A DNA stretch of 64,000 bases from an uncultured Lachnospiraceae bacterium. Lineage in GTDB: Bacteria; Bacillota; Clostridia; Lachnospirales; Lachnospiraceae. The stretch lies in the NCBI GenBank assembly GCA_947589095.1, contig CANQBX010000006.1, positions 19,024 to 83,023 of the forward strand, read 5' to 3'. A program made the position numbers and the translations under genes. Shown here piece by piece: positions 42,527 to 51,387 of this stretch. The notes below the pieces were generated by a model, which had not been told where the DNA came from, made no database searches, and worked only from the letters and a program-made list of their open reading frames with translations. The first letter of the stretch is position 1. Each line of letters starts with the position of its first letter.

Positions 42527-43231
42527 ATGTTGGGAATCATCGGCGCCATGGCGCAGGAGGTCGCGGCACTGAAAGAAGCCATGAAGGATGTGGAAGTCCG
42601 CACTATGGCCGGAATGGATTTTTACAAAGGAACGATCGACGGAAAAGACGTGGTAGTGGTGCGCTCCGGAATCGGCAAGGTGAACGCGGCCGTCTGCTGC
42701 CAGATCCTGGCGGACCGCTATAACGTGGAGGCGGTCATTAACACCGGCATTGCCGGCTCCCTGCGGGCGGAGATCGATATCGGAGATATTGTGCTTTCCT
42801 CCGACGCGCTTCAGCATGACATGGACGCTACCGGCTTCGGTTATCCGGTCGGCGTGATTCCGCAGATGGACGTGTCCGTCTTTCCGGGAGACGAGGCGCT
42901 GATCGAGGCGGCGCGAAAGAGCTGCGAGAGGGTGAATCCGGAGATCGGCGTCCACATCGGCCGCGTGGTCAGCGGAGACCAGTTTGTTTCCGATAAGGAG
43001 AAGAAGGCGTGGCTGACCGGGACGTTTGCGGGGTACTGCACCGAGATGGAAGGCGCGGCCGTCGCGCAGACGGCGTATCTGAACGGGATCCCGTTTCTGA
43101 TCATCCGTGCCATCTCCGACAAGGCGGACGATTCCGCGGAGATGGATTATGCGGAATTTGAGGCGAAAGCGATCGACCACAGCGTGAAGCTGCTGCTGGA
43201 CATGATCCGGACGCTGCAGAATGCTTCTTAA
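42527..43231 (+). CDS. mtnN: 5'-methylthioadenosine/S-adenosylhomocysteine nucleosidase
   Basis: 234 residues, full length. Splits adenine from MTA and SAH in methyl-cycle salvage. Motifs: GIIGAMAQEV (catalytic Glu), VVVRSGIGKVNAA, NTGIAG, EMEGAAVAQ and IRAISDKAD (catalytic Asp), as in Pfs. AGGAGGAACCGGTT precedes ATG. It lies 48 bases behind rsmA and ends in a strong terminator. Confidence 0.95.
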   Translation: MLGIIGAMAQEVAALKEAMKDVEVRTMAGMDFYKGTIDGKDVVVVRSGIGKVNAAVCCQILADRYNVEAVINTGIAGSLRAEIDIGDIVLSSDALQHDMDATGFGYPVGVIPQMDVSVFPGDEALIEAARKSCERVNPEIGVHIGRVVSGDQFVSDKEKKAWLTGTFAGYCTEMEGAAVAQTAYLNGIPFLIIRAISDKADDSAEMDYAEFEAKAIDHSVKLLLDMIRTLQNAS

Positions 43232-43285
43232 CCCCTTAAGAATCGTTTCCTGTCGCCATTTGACGAACGATTCTAGGGGTTCTTA
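43230..43285 (+). terminator. intrinsic terminator after mtnN
   Basis: AACCCCTTAAGAATCGTT (43230-43247) pairs with AACGATTCTAGGGGTT (43266-43281) over about 15 bases with a small bulge, followed by CTTAAC. It is nearly symmetrical. Confidence 0.75.
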
Positions 43286-43287
43286 AC

Positions 43288-43316
43288 TTCCCAAATCAAA
43301 AATCACCCGCTATAAT
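43288..43316 (+). promoter_or_regulatory. promoter of the Arg-rich membrane protein gene
   Basis: TTCCCA (43288-43293) and a perfect TATAAT (43311-43316), spacer 17. Confidence 0.5.
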
Positions 43317-43426
43317 GATGGCGTTGACCGGACATGCGGCCCGTGCATCCGTGAGCGCGCAAGTGATGACGGAGACCGGCGTGGACGGCGGAGCAGCTTA
43401 GTCATTATAGAAAGGGGAGTTTTACA

Positions 43427-44506
43427 ATGATGCTTCAAATCCTGGAATCGGGACAGGCATTGTACGCACTGGCGGCCGTCTGTGCGCTGGGGATCCTGGC
43501 CAGACTGACGGCGCGGACTCTCTACAAGAGACTGATCAGGGAAACTGACAACATGGCACTCACGAAGAACCGCTATCTGCGGGAATTTAAGCAGAAGGCG
43601 GAGAATACATACCGTTTGAATCAGGGGATCGCCAATACCCAGGTCTATCTGGAGAAGCAGCTTTCGACCTACCGCTTTCTGGGCGTCAGCTTAAGCGGCT
43701 GGGCGAACCTGGCGGGGCAGATGACGCTAATGTGCTTTCTGCTCGGCGGGGCCGGATCCTTTCTGGCCTACTGGTACCGGTGCGATACCTATTATATTGT
43801 GCTGTATGCGGTCATCGGCATCCTGACGGGGCTTCTGACAATGGTTCTGGATCTGGGCGTGAATCTGTCGGAGAAGCATGCCCGGCTGATCTGCGTGCTG
43901 CAGGATTATCTGGAGAATTCCCTCTGGTGCAGGCTGGCGCGGGAGACCGCGGCGACGGAGGAAGGCCCCAGGGCCGTCAGCCGGGACAGCATCCGTGACA
44001 GCGGCCCGGCGGACCGGGATATCCGGGAGCGCGACGGCGGCCGCGATACGGCGGATCGGGACGCCAACGGCCGCGAGCCGTCAGGCAGCGGGCTTCGGGG
44101 CGGGATCCGCAGCATTGCCCGGAACAGCCGGGGGGCAGAAAGCAGCCGGACGGCGGAAGGCATCCGGCTGGCAGACGATGACCGGATGGAGGAGAACAGC
44201 CGGAGCGGCGCAGGCGGCGGCCGCGACACAGGCGGAGACCGGGGGCCGGATTTTAGCAATGACGCCCGCCCGTTGAACCGGAGTCTGCGGCGTAACGAGC
44301 GGGCGGCAAGAAAGAGCAGCCTGAAGGCGGTGGAGGACGAGCCTGCGGCGGAAGGCGGACGCCCGGCCCCGGAAGAGCTGAGACGGAGCCTGGAGCAGAT
44401 CGCCGCCAGCCGCGAGAAAAGCCGGATGGACGGCGAGTGGCTCAAGGCTCTGTCGCCGGACGAGCTGGATCTGGTAGGCGAAATATTAAAGCAGTATCTG
44501 GAGTAA
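43427..44506 (+). CDS. membrane protein with long Arg/Asp-rich tail, unknown function
   Basis: 359 residues. One membrane segment near 10-28, a coiled charged stretch (RETDNMALTKNRYLREFKQK), then two segments near 100-145. From about residue 170 the chain is a low-complexity, Arg/Asp/Gly/Ser-rich tail of some 150 residues (DSGPADRDIRERDGGRD), ending in a short conserved piece (LKALSPDELDLVGEILKQYL). I do not recognise a family. AAAGGGGAGTTTTACA precedes ATG 43427. The last piece may bind a partner protein. Confidence 0.7.
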   Translation: MMLQILESGQALYALAAVCALGILARLTARTLYKRLIRETDNMALTKNRYLREFKQKAENTYRLNQGIANTQVYLEKQLSTYRFLGVSLSGWANLAGQMTLMCFLLGGAGSFLAYWYRCDTYYIVLYAVIGILTGLLTMVLDLGVNLSEKHARLICVLQDYLENSLWCRLARETAATEEGPRAVSRDSIRDSGPADRDIRERDGGRDTADRDANGREPSGSGLRGGIRSIARNSRGAESSRTAEGIRLADDDRMEENSRSGAGGGRDTGGDRGPDFSNDARPLNRSLRRNERAARKSSLKAVEDEPAAEGGRPAPEELRRSLEQIAASREKSRMDGEWLKALSPDELDLVGEILKQYLE

Positions 44507-44764
44507 CGGCCCGTCCGCCGCCTGCCGGATCCCGGACGGATCCGCGTTCCCGCGAAGCACCGCGCAGGGCCGGCAGGCGTGAAAGGAATCGCGAAAAATT
44601 GCATATTACATATCGCAAAAAGGGACAGACTATGTTATACTGTATCCGAAGACCGAAAGCCCCGGCAGAGCCTGAGATCCGGCCGTGTAAGCCGCGCGGA
44701 CGCCAGGACGGGAGGCCGCAGTTTACAACAGGCATCACCTGACAATATGATAAAAGGAGAGTGT

Positions 44765-46120
44765 ATGACCATGGGAAGAGAAGTAACGTTTGATTATTCG
44801 AAGACAGCCGGATTCATTTCCGCGGAGGAGATCGCGAATATGAAGGCGTCCGTGATGTGCGCGAAGGACGTTCTGACCGCGAAGACCGGTGCGGGCAATG
44901 ATTTCCTGGGATGGATCGATCTGCCGGTGGACTATGACAAGGAAGAATTCGCGCGGATCAAGAAGGCGGCGGCCAAGATCCAGAGCGATTCCGACGTACT
45001 GCTGGTCATCGGCATCGGCGGCTCCTATCTGGGAGCGCGGGCGGCCATCGAATTCCTGAGCCACAGCTTCTACAATGTGCTTGATAAGGAGGACCGGAAG
45101 ACCCCGGAGATCTATTTCGTAGGCAACAGCATCAGCAGCAAGTATATCAAAGACCTGCAGGATGTACTGAAGGGGAAGGATTTCTCCATTAATATCATCT
45201 CCAAATCCGGCACCACCACCGAACCGGCCATTGCGTTCCGCGTGTTCAAGGAGATGCTGATCGAGAAGTATGGCAGAGAGGAGGCCAATAAGCGTATCTA
45301 CGCGACCACCGATAAGGCGAGAGGCGCCCTGAAGAGCCTGGCGAACCAGGAGGGCTACGAGAGCTTCGTAGTACCGGACGATGTGGGCGGCCGTTTTTCG
45401 GTCCTGACGGCTGTAGGCCTTCTTCCGATCGCGGTCAGCGGCGCGGATATCGATCAGCTGATGGCAGGCGCGGCGTACGGCCGCGAGAAGGCGCTGAATA
45501 CCCCTTATGAGGAGAACCCGGCGCTTCTGTACGCGGCTGTCCGCAACATCCTTCTTCGGAAAGGCAAACAGGTTGAGATCGTGGCCAATTATGAGCCAAG
45601 CCTTCATTATGTTTCCGAATGGTGGAAGCAGCTCTACGGCGAGAGCGAAGGCAAGGACCAGAAGGGCATCTTCCCGGCGGCAGTCGACCTGACTACCGAC
45701 CTGCACTCGATGGGACAGTTTATCCAGGACGGCGCGCGCATTCTGTTTGAGACCGTGATCTGCGTGGAAGAGTCCGAGGCGGAAGTGGTGCTTAAGAAGG
45801 AAGACGTTGACACGGACGGTATGAATTACCTGGCCGGCAAGACCGTTGATTTTGTCAATAAGAGCGCGATGAACGGCACGATCCTGGCCCACACCGACGG
45901 CCATACGCCGAACCTGAAGGTGAATGTGCCTGCGCAGGACGCCTACAGCTTAGGGCAGCTGTTCTATTTCTTTGAGTTCGCCTGCGGCGTCAGCGGTTAC
46001 CTGCTGGGCGTGAATCCGTTCAATCAGCCCGGCGTCGAGAGCTATAAGAAGAATATGTTCGCGCTCCTCGGCAAACCCGGCTACGAGGCGGAGCGGGAAG
46101 CGCTGCTGAAGAGGCTGTAG
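44765..46120 (+). CDS. pgi: glucose-6-phosphate isomerase
   Basis: 451 residues from ATG 44765 (AAAAGGAGAGTGT upstream); the ORF opens earlier at 44579 with no site. Interconverts glucose-6-P and fructose-6-P. Motifs: [41 protein letters not shown] and [16 protein letters not shown] with core NQPGVESYK. Short Firmicute-type enzyme. Together with the ROK glucokinase and fructokinase in this window it serves hexose entry into glycolysis. An unusually repeat-rich stretch follows. Confidence 0.97.
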   Translation: MTMGREVTFDYSKTAGFISAEEIANMKASVMCAKDVLTAKTGAGNDFLGWIDLPVDYDKEEFARIKKAAAKIQSDSDVLLVIGIGGSYLGARAAIEFLSHSFYNVLDKEDRKTPEIYFVGNSISSKYIKDLQDVLKGKDFSINIISKSGTTTEPAIAFRVFKEMLIEKYGREEANKRIYATTDKARGALKSLANQEGYESFVVPDDVGGRFSVLTAVGLLPIAVSGADIDQLMAGAAYGREKALNTPYEENPALLYAAVRNILLRKGKQVEIVANYEPSLHYVSEWWKQLYGESEGKDQKGIFPAAVDLTTDLHSMGQFIQDGARILFETVICVEESEAEVVLKKEDVDTDGMNYLAGKTVDFVNKSAMNGTILAHTDGHTPNLKVNVPAQDAYSLGQLFYFFEFACGVSGYLLGVNPFNQPGVESYKKNMFALLGKPGYEAEREALLKRL

Positions 46121-46220
46121 GATCCGAGGCATAATCGGGGCATAATCAGCGCATGACCGGAAGATCCGGCCCCGACCGCGGGGATGCGCTGTTTGGACGA
46201 AACCAATCTGTAAATCCAAT

Positions 46221-46378
46221 CAGGGCGCCAGCTGGCGCCCTGCCTGTATGGAAATATGAGCAGGGCGTCACCTGGCGCTCTGCTTGTGTGGAAATACGGG
46301 CAGGACGTCACTGGCGCTCTGCTTGTATGGAAATACGGGCAGGACGTCACTGGCGCTTTGCCTGCATAGGAAATACGA
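46221..46378 (+). repeat. four tandem copies of the 39-40 base dispersed palindromic repeat
   Basis: Units start at 46221, 46261, 46301 and 46340. Consensus CAGGRCGYCACTGGCGCYCT followed by GCYTGTATGGAAATACGGG. The first unit holds a perfect palindrome of 22 bases centred on AGCT. The same repeat occurs at 24880-24955 in the opposite orientation. It lies 100 bases after the pgi stop. Confidence 0.8.
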
Positions 46379-46451
46379 AACCGCCCGCTGCGGAATCGGT
46401 GAACTGCCGCCAAAAAAGGGAGCAAATCGCGATATCCGCTGCGGGCGGTTT
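46378..46451. other. long-loop inverted repeat after the repeat array
   Basis: AAACCGCCCGCTGCGGA (46378-46394) and TCCGCTGCGGGCGGTTT (46435-46451) pair at 16 of 17 positions with a 40-base loop, followed by TTCTGCATT. It may end the pgi transcript or the leftward DUF5684 transcript. Confidence 0.5.
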
Positions 46452-46527
46452 TCTGCATTAAAGATTCCGGGCACCCGGGTCCTGCGCGCCGCCAGAGTTG
46501 CTTAGTCCTGCGAACTGTCGAATCCGC

Positions 46528-46965
46528 TTAGTCCTGCGGTCCCAGATACTGAGAACTGCCGAAGCCCAGGATCATCATGAAGACCGGCGTCAGGAAAAGC
46601 AGACCGATCGCAAAGCCTGTGCCGCGGCCGAAAGCTTTCGCCATCCTGATGTTAAGCAGGACTGAGATCACTAAAGTGACGATCCCGGCGACAGAGCTCA
46701 GAACGGCGATAAAGCCGGAAAACTGTCCCAGCACAGCGCCGGCAATCACGCAGGCCAGATAGATCCAGAACATATTCTGATTCTTCCAGCAGATCTTGAA
46801 CTCGGTATACACATTGTAAAACGGGATCAGAGACTTCCAGCCGGCCTCGCCTGCTTTCGAAAAGACCTTCCAGTAGGCGATTACTATCAGCACGTACCAG
46901 ATGATGATGATCGCCGAAAAGACGCCGAGCATTCCCAGAATTACTGCTGCTACTGAGTTATCCAT
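46528..46965 (-). CDS. DUF5684 family membrane protein
   Basis: 145 residues with four membrane segments. WYVLIVIAYWKVFSKAGEAGW followed by SLIPFYNVYTEFKI is the hallmark of DUF5684 (signal-peptidase-I-annotated small membrane proteins); only the cores KVFSKAGEAGWKSLIPFYN are needed to see it. Function is unknown. AAGGGGGAATTTTCTC precedes ATG, and a good promoter lies at 47007-47035. Confidence 0.85.
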   Translation of the reverse strand: MDNSVAAVILGMLGVFSAIIIIWYVLIVIAYWKVFSKAGEAGWKSLIPFYNVYTEFKICWKNQNMFWIYLACVIAGAVLGQFSGFIAVLSSVAGIVTLVISVLLNIRMAKAFGRGTGFAIGLLFLTPVFMMILGFGSSQYLGPQD

Positions 46966-47006
46966 GAGAAAATTCCCCCTTAAAGTAAGATTAAATAACT
47001 ACCTTT

Positions 47007-47035
47007 ATCTTATACCAGTTCGCAGATTTTGTCAA
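47007..47035 (-). promoter_or_regulatory. promoter of the DUF5684 gene
   Basis: Minus strand TTGACA (47030-47035) and TAAGAT (47007-47012), spacer 17. Confidence 0.6.
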
Positions 47036-47078
47036 ACTCTATTCACGAACCATCGTTTTTTGTCACGAATGGCAGATC

Positions 47079-47345
47079 TTATTCTTCGATTACCTGAATT
47101 TCCAGATAATCGAACGGAATTTGTTCAATAAAATGATCCCGGCCGAACCTTGTCCGCGACCTTCGCTTAAATTCTGTCACGTTGGCGTCCAGCCAGATGG
47201 GCTTGCCCAGGTCGAAGGCATAGCAGATCTCGTCCAGCGCCTGAAAGACCATCTGCGTCCGTGACAGGCTGTAATCGCCGATGGAAATGGTAACGTCTTT
47301 TGCAACTTTATTGTTCTTTATCAGTTTTCCCCACATACGGAACAT
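47079..47345 (-). CDS. small conserved hypothetical protein
   Basis: 88 residues from ATG 47345 (GAGGGGGGATCACG upstream); the ORF to 47396 has no site. MFRMWGKLIKNNKVAKDVTI, then a charged domain ending YLEIQVIEE. This type of short basic protein is common in Clostridia and has no known function. No membrane segment or metal motif. Its stop lies just before the promoter region of the DUF5684 gene, so the two may be transcribed together. Confidence 0.65.
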   Translation of the reverse strand: MFRMWGKLIKNNKVAKDVTISIGDYSLSRTQMVFQALDEICYAFDLGKPIWLDANVTEFKRRSRTRFGRDHFIEQIPFDYLEIQVIEE

Positions 47346-47419
47346 CGTGATCCCCCCTCTCAGAGTCAACATAGCATTTCGCGGGTGAATTGTCAATACT
47401 GCGTCCCGGCGGCCGTATC

Positions 47420-47448
47420 TTGTAAATTGTCAGATTTTGATGTATACT
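47420..47448 (+). promoter_or_regulatory. promoter of the coiled-coil membrane protein gene
   Basis: TTGTAA (47420-47425) and TATACT (47443-47448), spacer 17. Confidence 0.6.
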
Positions 47449-47527
47449 ATTAGCCATAGACAATAAACGGCGTATGCGATCATGCCGCCGGCATGGCGCC
47501 GCATGAATGGAAGGGGGAGCTTTTGTT

Positions 47528-48616
47528 ATGGCAGGAATTGTGGATTATAAAACATTTCTTCAGCAGGCCAGGGTAGAGGTACTGACCCTGCGCGCGTTGG
47601 AAGCGCGCCGCGATCAGATGCTGGTGGAGCAGCGTCAGAGCAAGCGTTCCCTGGAGAACGAGAAGAAGGCGGCGGAGGACGACATCCGACTCACGACGAA
47701 AACGCGGCGGGATGAGGTCGCAGCCGGTTACGATAAGCAGCTGGCGGAGACAGAGGAAAAGCTTAAAGAGATCCGAAACAGCCGCGGCGACGCCAGGGGG
47801 AAGGGCGTGAAAGCGCGGATCGACGCGGAGACCGCGCAGCTGAGGGATGAGAACCGCGAACTGAAGAAGCAGATCGATATCCTGTTCAGGAAATACTATG
47901 TGCCGCCTTTTTGCAATAACTGGTTTTATTACGCCATCTACTGTCCGAAGTGGGCGGAGGAGTACCTGGTGCTGATCCTGTCCGCGGCGGCGGGCCTGCT
48001 GGCGCTGCCCGCTATCATTTACCGGCTCCTGCCGGTGAAGGGGCTTTTCTGGATCATTCTGGTCTACGTGGTTTTCGATTTGCTATTTATAGGATTATTC
48101 GGCCTGGTAGGCGGATATATCCGGGAGGACCATATTACGCCGCTGGCGGCCGGCCGACAGCTTCGCGACCAGCTTCGCGGAAATAATAAGCAGATCCGCT
48201 CCATTTCCAGAAAGATCCGCAGGGACAAGGACGAAACGGCCTATGATTTAGGCCATTACGACGATCAGATCGCACAGCTTGAGCAAAAGATCAGCGAGCT
48301 GACGGCCCAAAAGGAGGAGGCGTTAAATACCTTCGATACCGTGACGAAGAACATCATTGCCGATGAGGTCACGGCTTCCCATCAGGAGAAGCTGAATGAG
48401 CTGGACGGTCTCTGCAGCCGGAAGGCCGGGGAGATTGCCGGACTGGAAGCTTCGATCGAAGAGAAGAACCGGCTTCTTGACGAGAGCTACGCTCCCCATG
48501 TGGGCAGGGAGTTCCTGACGGAGGAACGGCTGGACGCCCTGCTGGAGATCATGGAGGAAAGACATATCGCCAGTCTGGGCGAGGCCCTGAGCGAGTACCG
48601 CCAGACCCACGCGTAG
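47528..48616 (+). CDS. coiled-coil protein with two central membrane segments
   Basis: 362 residues from ATG 47528 (AAGGGGGAGCTTTTGTT upstream). A long coiled coil (about 15-125, rich in Lys, Glu, Arg), two membrane segments (about 150-200, LVLILSAAAGLLALPAIIY start), and a second coiled coil (about 215-335, IAQLEQKISELTAQKEE). A short C-terminal LTEERLDALLEIMEERH segment follows. I do not recognise a family; the layout suggests a scaffold or tether at the membrane. The tandem-repeat array starts about 30 bases after the stop. Confidence 0.75.
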   Translation: MAGIVDYKTFLQQARVEVLTLRALEARRDQMLVEQRQSKRSLENEKKAAEDDIRLTTKTRRDEVAAGYDKQLAETEEKLKEIRNSRGDARGKGVKARIDAETAQLRDENRELKKQIDILFRKYYVPPFCNNWFYYAIYCPKWAEEYLVLILSAAAGLLALPAIIYRLLPVKGLFWIILVYVVFDLLFIGLFGLVGGYIREDHITPLAAGRQLRDQLRGNNKQIRSISRKIRRDKDETAYDLGHYDDQIAQLEQKISELTAQKEEALNTFDTVTKNIIADEVTASHQEKLNELDGLCSRKAGEIAGLEASIEEKNRLLDESYAPHVGREFLTEERLDALLEIMEERHIASLGEALSEYRQTHA

Positions 48617-48648
48617 CGCGGCGCGCTGCGCCGCCGGCGGTTTCTGCC

Positions 48649-48914
48649 GTCCCGGCCGCTGTACTCTGTGTGGCGGCGGCGCTTGTCCCGGCCGCTGTAC
48701 TCTGTATGGCGGCGCTTGTCCCGGCTGCTGTACTCTGTATGGCGGCGCTTGTCCCGGCCGCTGTACTTTGCATGGTAGCGGCGCTTGTCCCGGCCGCTGT
48801 ACTCTGCATGGCGGCGCTTGTCCCGGTTGCTGTACTTTGCATGGTAGCTGTGCTTGTCCCGGCCGCTGTACTCTGTATGGCGGCGGCTCCTGTCCCGGAC
48901 GCGGTACTCTGCCG
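48649..48914. repeat. minisatellite of 33- and 36-base units
   Basis: Seven full units plus one partial, starting at 48649, 48685, 48718, 48751, 48787, 48820, 48856 and 48892. Consensus GTCCCGGCCGCTGTACTCTG then TATGGCGGCGCTT; the 36-base forms carry one extra triplet. All lengths are multiples of three, so several frames stay open across it, but no frame has a supported start. It fills the gap between the coiled-coil gene and yyaC. Confidence 0.88.
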
Positions 48915-48988
48915 CCGGTTCCGCCGCATAATCTTCGCCGCCCCTGTCTATAATAGAGGTAAGAATCGGACGGGGTGGAACGATCGAT

Positions 48989-49588
48989 ATGGAAATGAGA
49001 AGACACAAGGCTCCCCTGGAACGAGGGGAGCTTTACTATTTTGATACGGCGGCGGAGTACGAGCCGGTGAAGCTGGCGGCCCGCCTCTATCTGATGATCC
49101 GGGACGCGCTTAAGAGAGAGCATAAGACGGAGGTGCTGGTCCTCTGCATCGGTACGGACCGGTCTACCGGCGACAGCCTGGGACCGCTGATCGGTTACCA
49201 TCTGCGGAGAAAGGGGCTGAAGCATATCCAGGTGCTCGGAACCATATACCGTCCTGTCCACGCGATGAATCTCAGGGAGACCGCCGGACTTCTGAAGCGC
49301 TATTATCCGAACCATCTGATCGTGGCCGTGGATGCTTCCGTAGGGGCCGGAAGCCGTGTGGGAAGCGTTACTCTGGGGCGCGGTGCCATAAAGCCGGGGC
49401 TGGGCGTCAGCAAACAGCTGCAGCCGGTGGGGGATATTTTTATCACCGGGGTGGTCAGCAGCGGCGGGGCTGGCGATCCGCTGATGCTTCAGAGCATCCG
49501 GCTTGGTACGGTCATGCAGATGGCGGAGTGCATCAGCGAGAGCATCTGCCTTGTCGAAAAATTATGGGAGCGGAGCGCGTTCATTTGA
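48989..49588 (+). CDS. yyaC: YyaC family spore protein
   Basis: 199 residues. VLVLCIGTDRSTGDSLGPLIG, GTIYRPVHAMNL and VAVDASVGAGSRVGSV match the YyaC family, which shares its fold with the germination protease GPR and is annotated as a spore protease; direct proof of protease activity is limited. Weak ribosome site GGGGTGGAACG. A TATAAT (48949-48954) without a clear -35 lies in front, as expected for a sporulation-sigma promoter, though I could not match one. The minisatellite ends 75 bases upstream. Confidence 0.85.
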   Translation: MEMRRHKAPLERGELYYFDTAAEYEPVKLAARLYLMIRDALKREHKTEVLVLCIGTDRSTGDSLGPLIGYHLRRKGLKHIQVLGTIYRPVHAMNLRETAGLLKRYYPNHLIVAVDASVGAGSRVGSVTLGRGAIKPGLGVSKQLQPVGDIFITGVVSSGGAGDPLMLQSIRLGTVMQMAECISESICLVEKLWERSAFI

Positions 49589-49711
49589 CAGATTCCGCAC
49601 ATTCCCCGTGATATGATGATGATGCCCGGCCCGGGGGCCGCGCGCTTCGTGCCTGCGCGAAAAAGCATGAATCCGGGCCGGGTATCAGAATGAATAGCGG
49701 GGTGATCAAGT

Positions 49712-51316
49712 ATGGGAGACTTATATAATCCGTTTCCGAGACTGCCGAAGAACATCCGGCAGATCGGGGAGAGGGATCAAACGGTACGGCTGTATCTGGA
49801 GGACTATGTAAATACGTATCTGAAACGGCTTTTTCCGAAGGGTGGGCAGGACCTGCGTGCGGGCGTGCTCCTCGGGACGGCCGAGGAGCGGGACGGGCTG
49901 CCGTTTCTGTTCGTGGACGGGGCCATGGAGGTCGAAGATATCACGGAACCCGGAGAGAAGGTCCAGTTCACGGAACAGGCGTGGAGAAAGACCTATCAGG
50001 CCATGGAACAGATGTTTCCGAAGCGGGTGGTTCTGGGATGGTTTCTCTGCGGCGCGCCGGGATGCGGCCTGAGCCCGCTGAATTACTGGAAAGAGCATGG
50101 AAAATATTTCGCGGGAAAGAACCAGCTGATGTATCTGAACAGCGGGCTGGACGGCGAGGAGGCTGTATATGTGGCGTCGGAGGACGGCTTCTGCCGGCTT
50201 CGCGGCTACTGCGTGTATTACGAGCGCAACCAGATGATGCAGGATTATATGATCCTGCGCAAGGACGTGCGGCGGGTGGAGACAGGCGCCGGAGATCCGG
50301 TGATCCGGGATTTCCGGCAGCGCATGGAGGAGAACAAGAACCAGGTAACGGCCCGGCGCGGGACGGTGCGTGTGCTGGGCGGTCTCTGTACGGCGCTGGG
50401 CATCCTGGTGCTGGCCGGCGGCGTGACCATGGTGAACAATTATGAGAAGATGAAGGAAATGGAGGCGGTACTGACGTCGGTCCTGCCCGCCGGGATGCTG
50501 AATGAAGACGCGTCGGACAGGCTTTCCGGAAGCGGGAAGACGGGTCTTACGGACAGCCCGGATAAAGCCGGACAGGCCAGTCAGGTGATTGTCGAGGATA
50601 TCGCGGGACGTCTCGGACTGACAGCCGGGGAGGATGAAAATGACGGTTCCGGTATCGGCGGCAGTCCGCAGACGGTTCCGGCGGTGAACGAAGGCCAGAT
50701 GGTGGCCGGAGCGGGCGGCGCCGCCCCGGCCGGCGGAGAAGCGGCAGGCGGTACAGATCCGGCGTCCGGCGGCGTGTCAGCGGGAGATGGGTCCGGGGGA
50801 GTCGGTACGGCATCCGGCGGAACGACCGGAGAGACGACCCTTGCAGCTGGCGGAATGAACCAGGCAGCCGGCGGAATGAACCAGGCAGCCGGCGGAATGA
50901 ACCAGGCAGCCGGCGGAATGAACCAGGCGTCCGGCGGAATGAATCAGGCAGCCGGCGGGACGAACCAGGCGTCCGGCGGGACGAACCAGGCGTCCGGCGG
51001 GACGAACCAGGCGTCCGGCGGGACGAACCAGGCGTCCGGCGGAACGGCGCCCGCGGCAGACAGCGCGTCCGGCGGGGCGTCCGCGGCGTCCGGAGAAGCC
51101 GGCACGGCCGAAGGCGCCGGTTCGGGAGAGGAGCGGGCCCCCGCCCGCGAGGTGCTGGCCGGCCAGAGCCTTTATCTGGTTCAGCCCGGAGACACTCTTT
51201 ACGGAATCTGCCTGGAGCGTTACGGCAATGGGAGCCTGATGGAGCAAATTTGCGAATTGAACGGTTTGGAGAATGAGGATACAATCACTGCGGGAGAGAA
51301 TTTAATCCTTCCTTAA
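49712..51316 (+). CDS. membrane protein with heptapeptide repeats and C-terminal LysM
   Basis: 534 residues. The first 200 resemble a small JAB/MPN-like or otherwise unassigned alpha/beta domain (GVLLGTAEERDGLPFLFVDG start, no clear zinc motif). A membrane segment is near 228-247, so the C-terminus is outside. A Gly/Ala/Thr-rich linker carries nine heptapeptides (GGMNQAA, GGTNQAS) from 21-base repeats. The LysM domain (about 484-534, YLVQPGDTLYGICLERYGNG) binds peptidoglycan. The protein probably links the membrane to the wall. The DUF5711 gene follows. Confidence 0.82.
   Translation: MGDLYNPFPRLPKNIRQIGERDQTVRLYLEDYVNTYLKRLFPKGGQDLRAGVLLGTAEERDGLPFLFVDGAMEVEDITEPGEKVQFTEQAWRKTYQAMEQMFPKRVVLGWFLCGAPGCGLSPLNYWKEHGKYFAGKNQLMYLNSGLDGEEAVYVASEDGFCRLRGYCVYYERNQMMQDYMILRKDVRRVETGAGDPVIRDFRQRMEENKNQVTARRGTVRVLGGLCTALGILVLAGGVTMVNNYEKMKEMEAVLTSVLPAGMLNEDASDRLSGSGKTGLTDSPDKAGQASQVIVEDIAGRLGLTAGEDENDGSGIGGSPQTVPAVNEGQMVAGAGGAAPAGGEAAGGTDPASGGVSAGDGSGGVGTASGGTTGETTLAAGGMNQAAGGMNQAAGGMNQAAGGMNQASGGMNQAAGGTNQASGGTNQASGGTNQASGGTNQASGGTAPAADSASGGASAASGEAGTAEGAGSGEERAPAREVLAGQSLYLVQPGDTLYGICLERYGNGSLMEQICELNGLENEDTITAGENLILP
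50843..51031 (+). repeat. nine 21-base coding repeats in the LysM protein gene
   Basis: Units of GCAGCCGGCGGAATGAACCA G type at 50843, 50864, 50885, 50906, 50927, 50948, 50969, 50990 and 51011. The first half encodes AGGMNQA, the second half SGGTNQA, showing block duplication. Confidence 0.88.
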
Positions 51317-51387
51317 TTGGGAAATATGTGCTATACTGTTAGGCGGCAGGCACTGTATGCGCCTTCGTTCCAGTAAAGGGAGAACCA

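Noticed and set aside
43910..44740. Additional short ORFs in the Arg-rich tail region of the 43.4 kb gene and in front of pgi
   Set aside because: Products of high GC content with low-complexity composition and no ribosome sites.
46221..46378. CRISPR-like array
   Set aside because: The units are contiguous with no unique spacers, are palindromic throughout, and there are no cas genes.
48649..48914. CRISPR-like array
   Set aside because: Back-to-back units with no spacers; a minisatellite.
48487..49008. Minus-strand 173-residue frame with DKRRHTEYSGR repeats
   Set aside because: It starts at a TTG without a ribosome site, overlaps two genes antisense, and open frames follow simply from unit lengths divisible by three.
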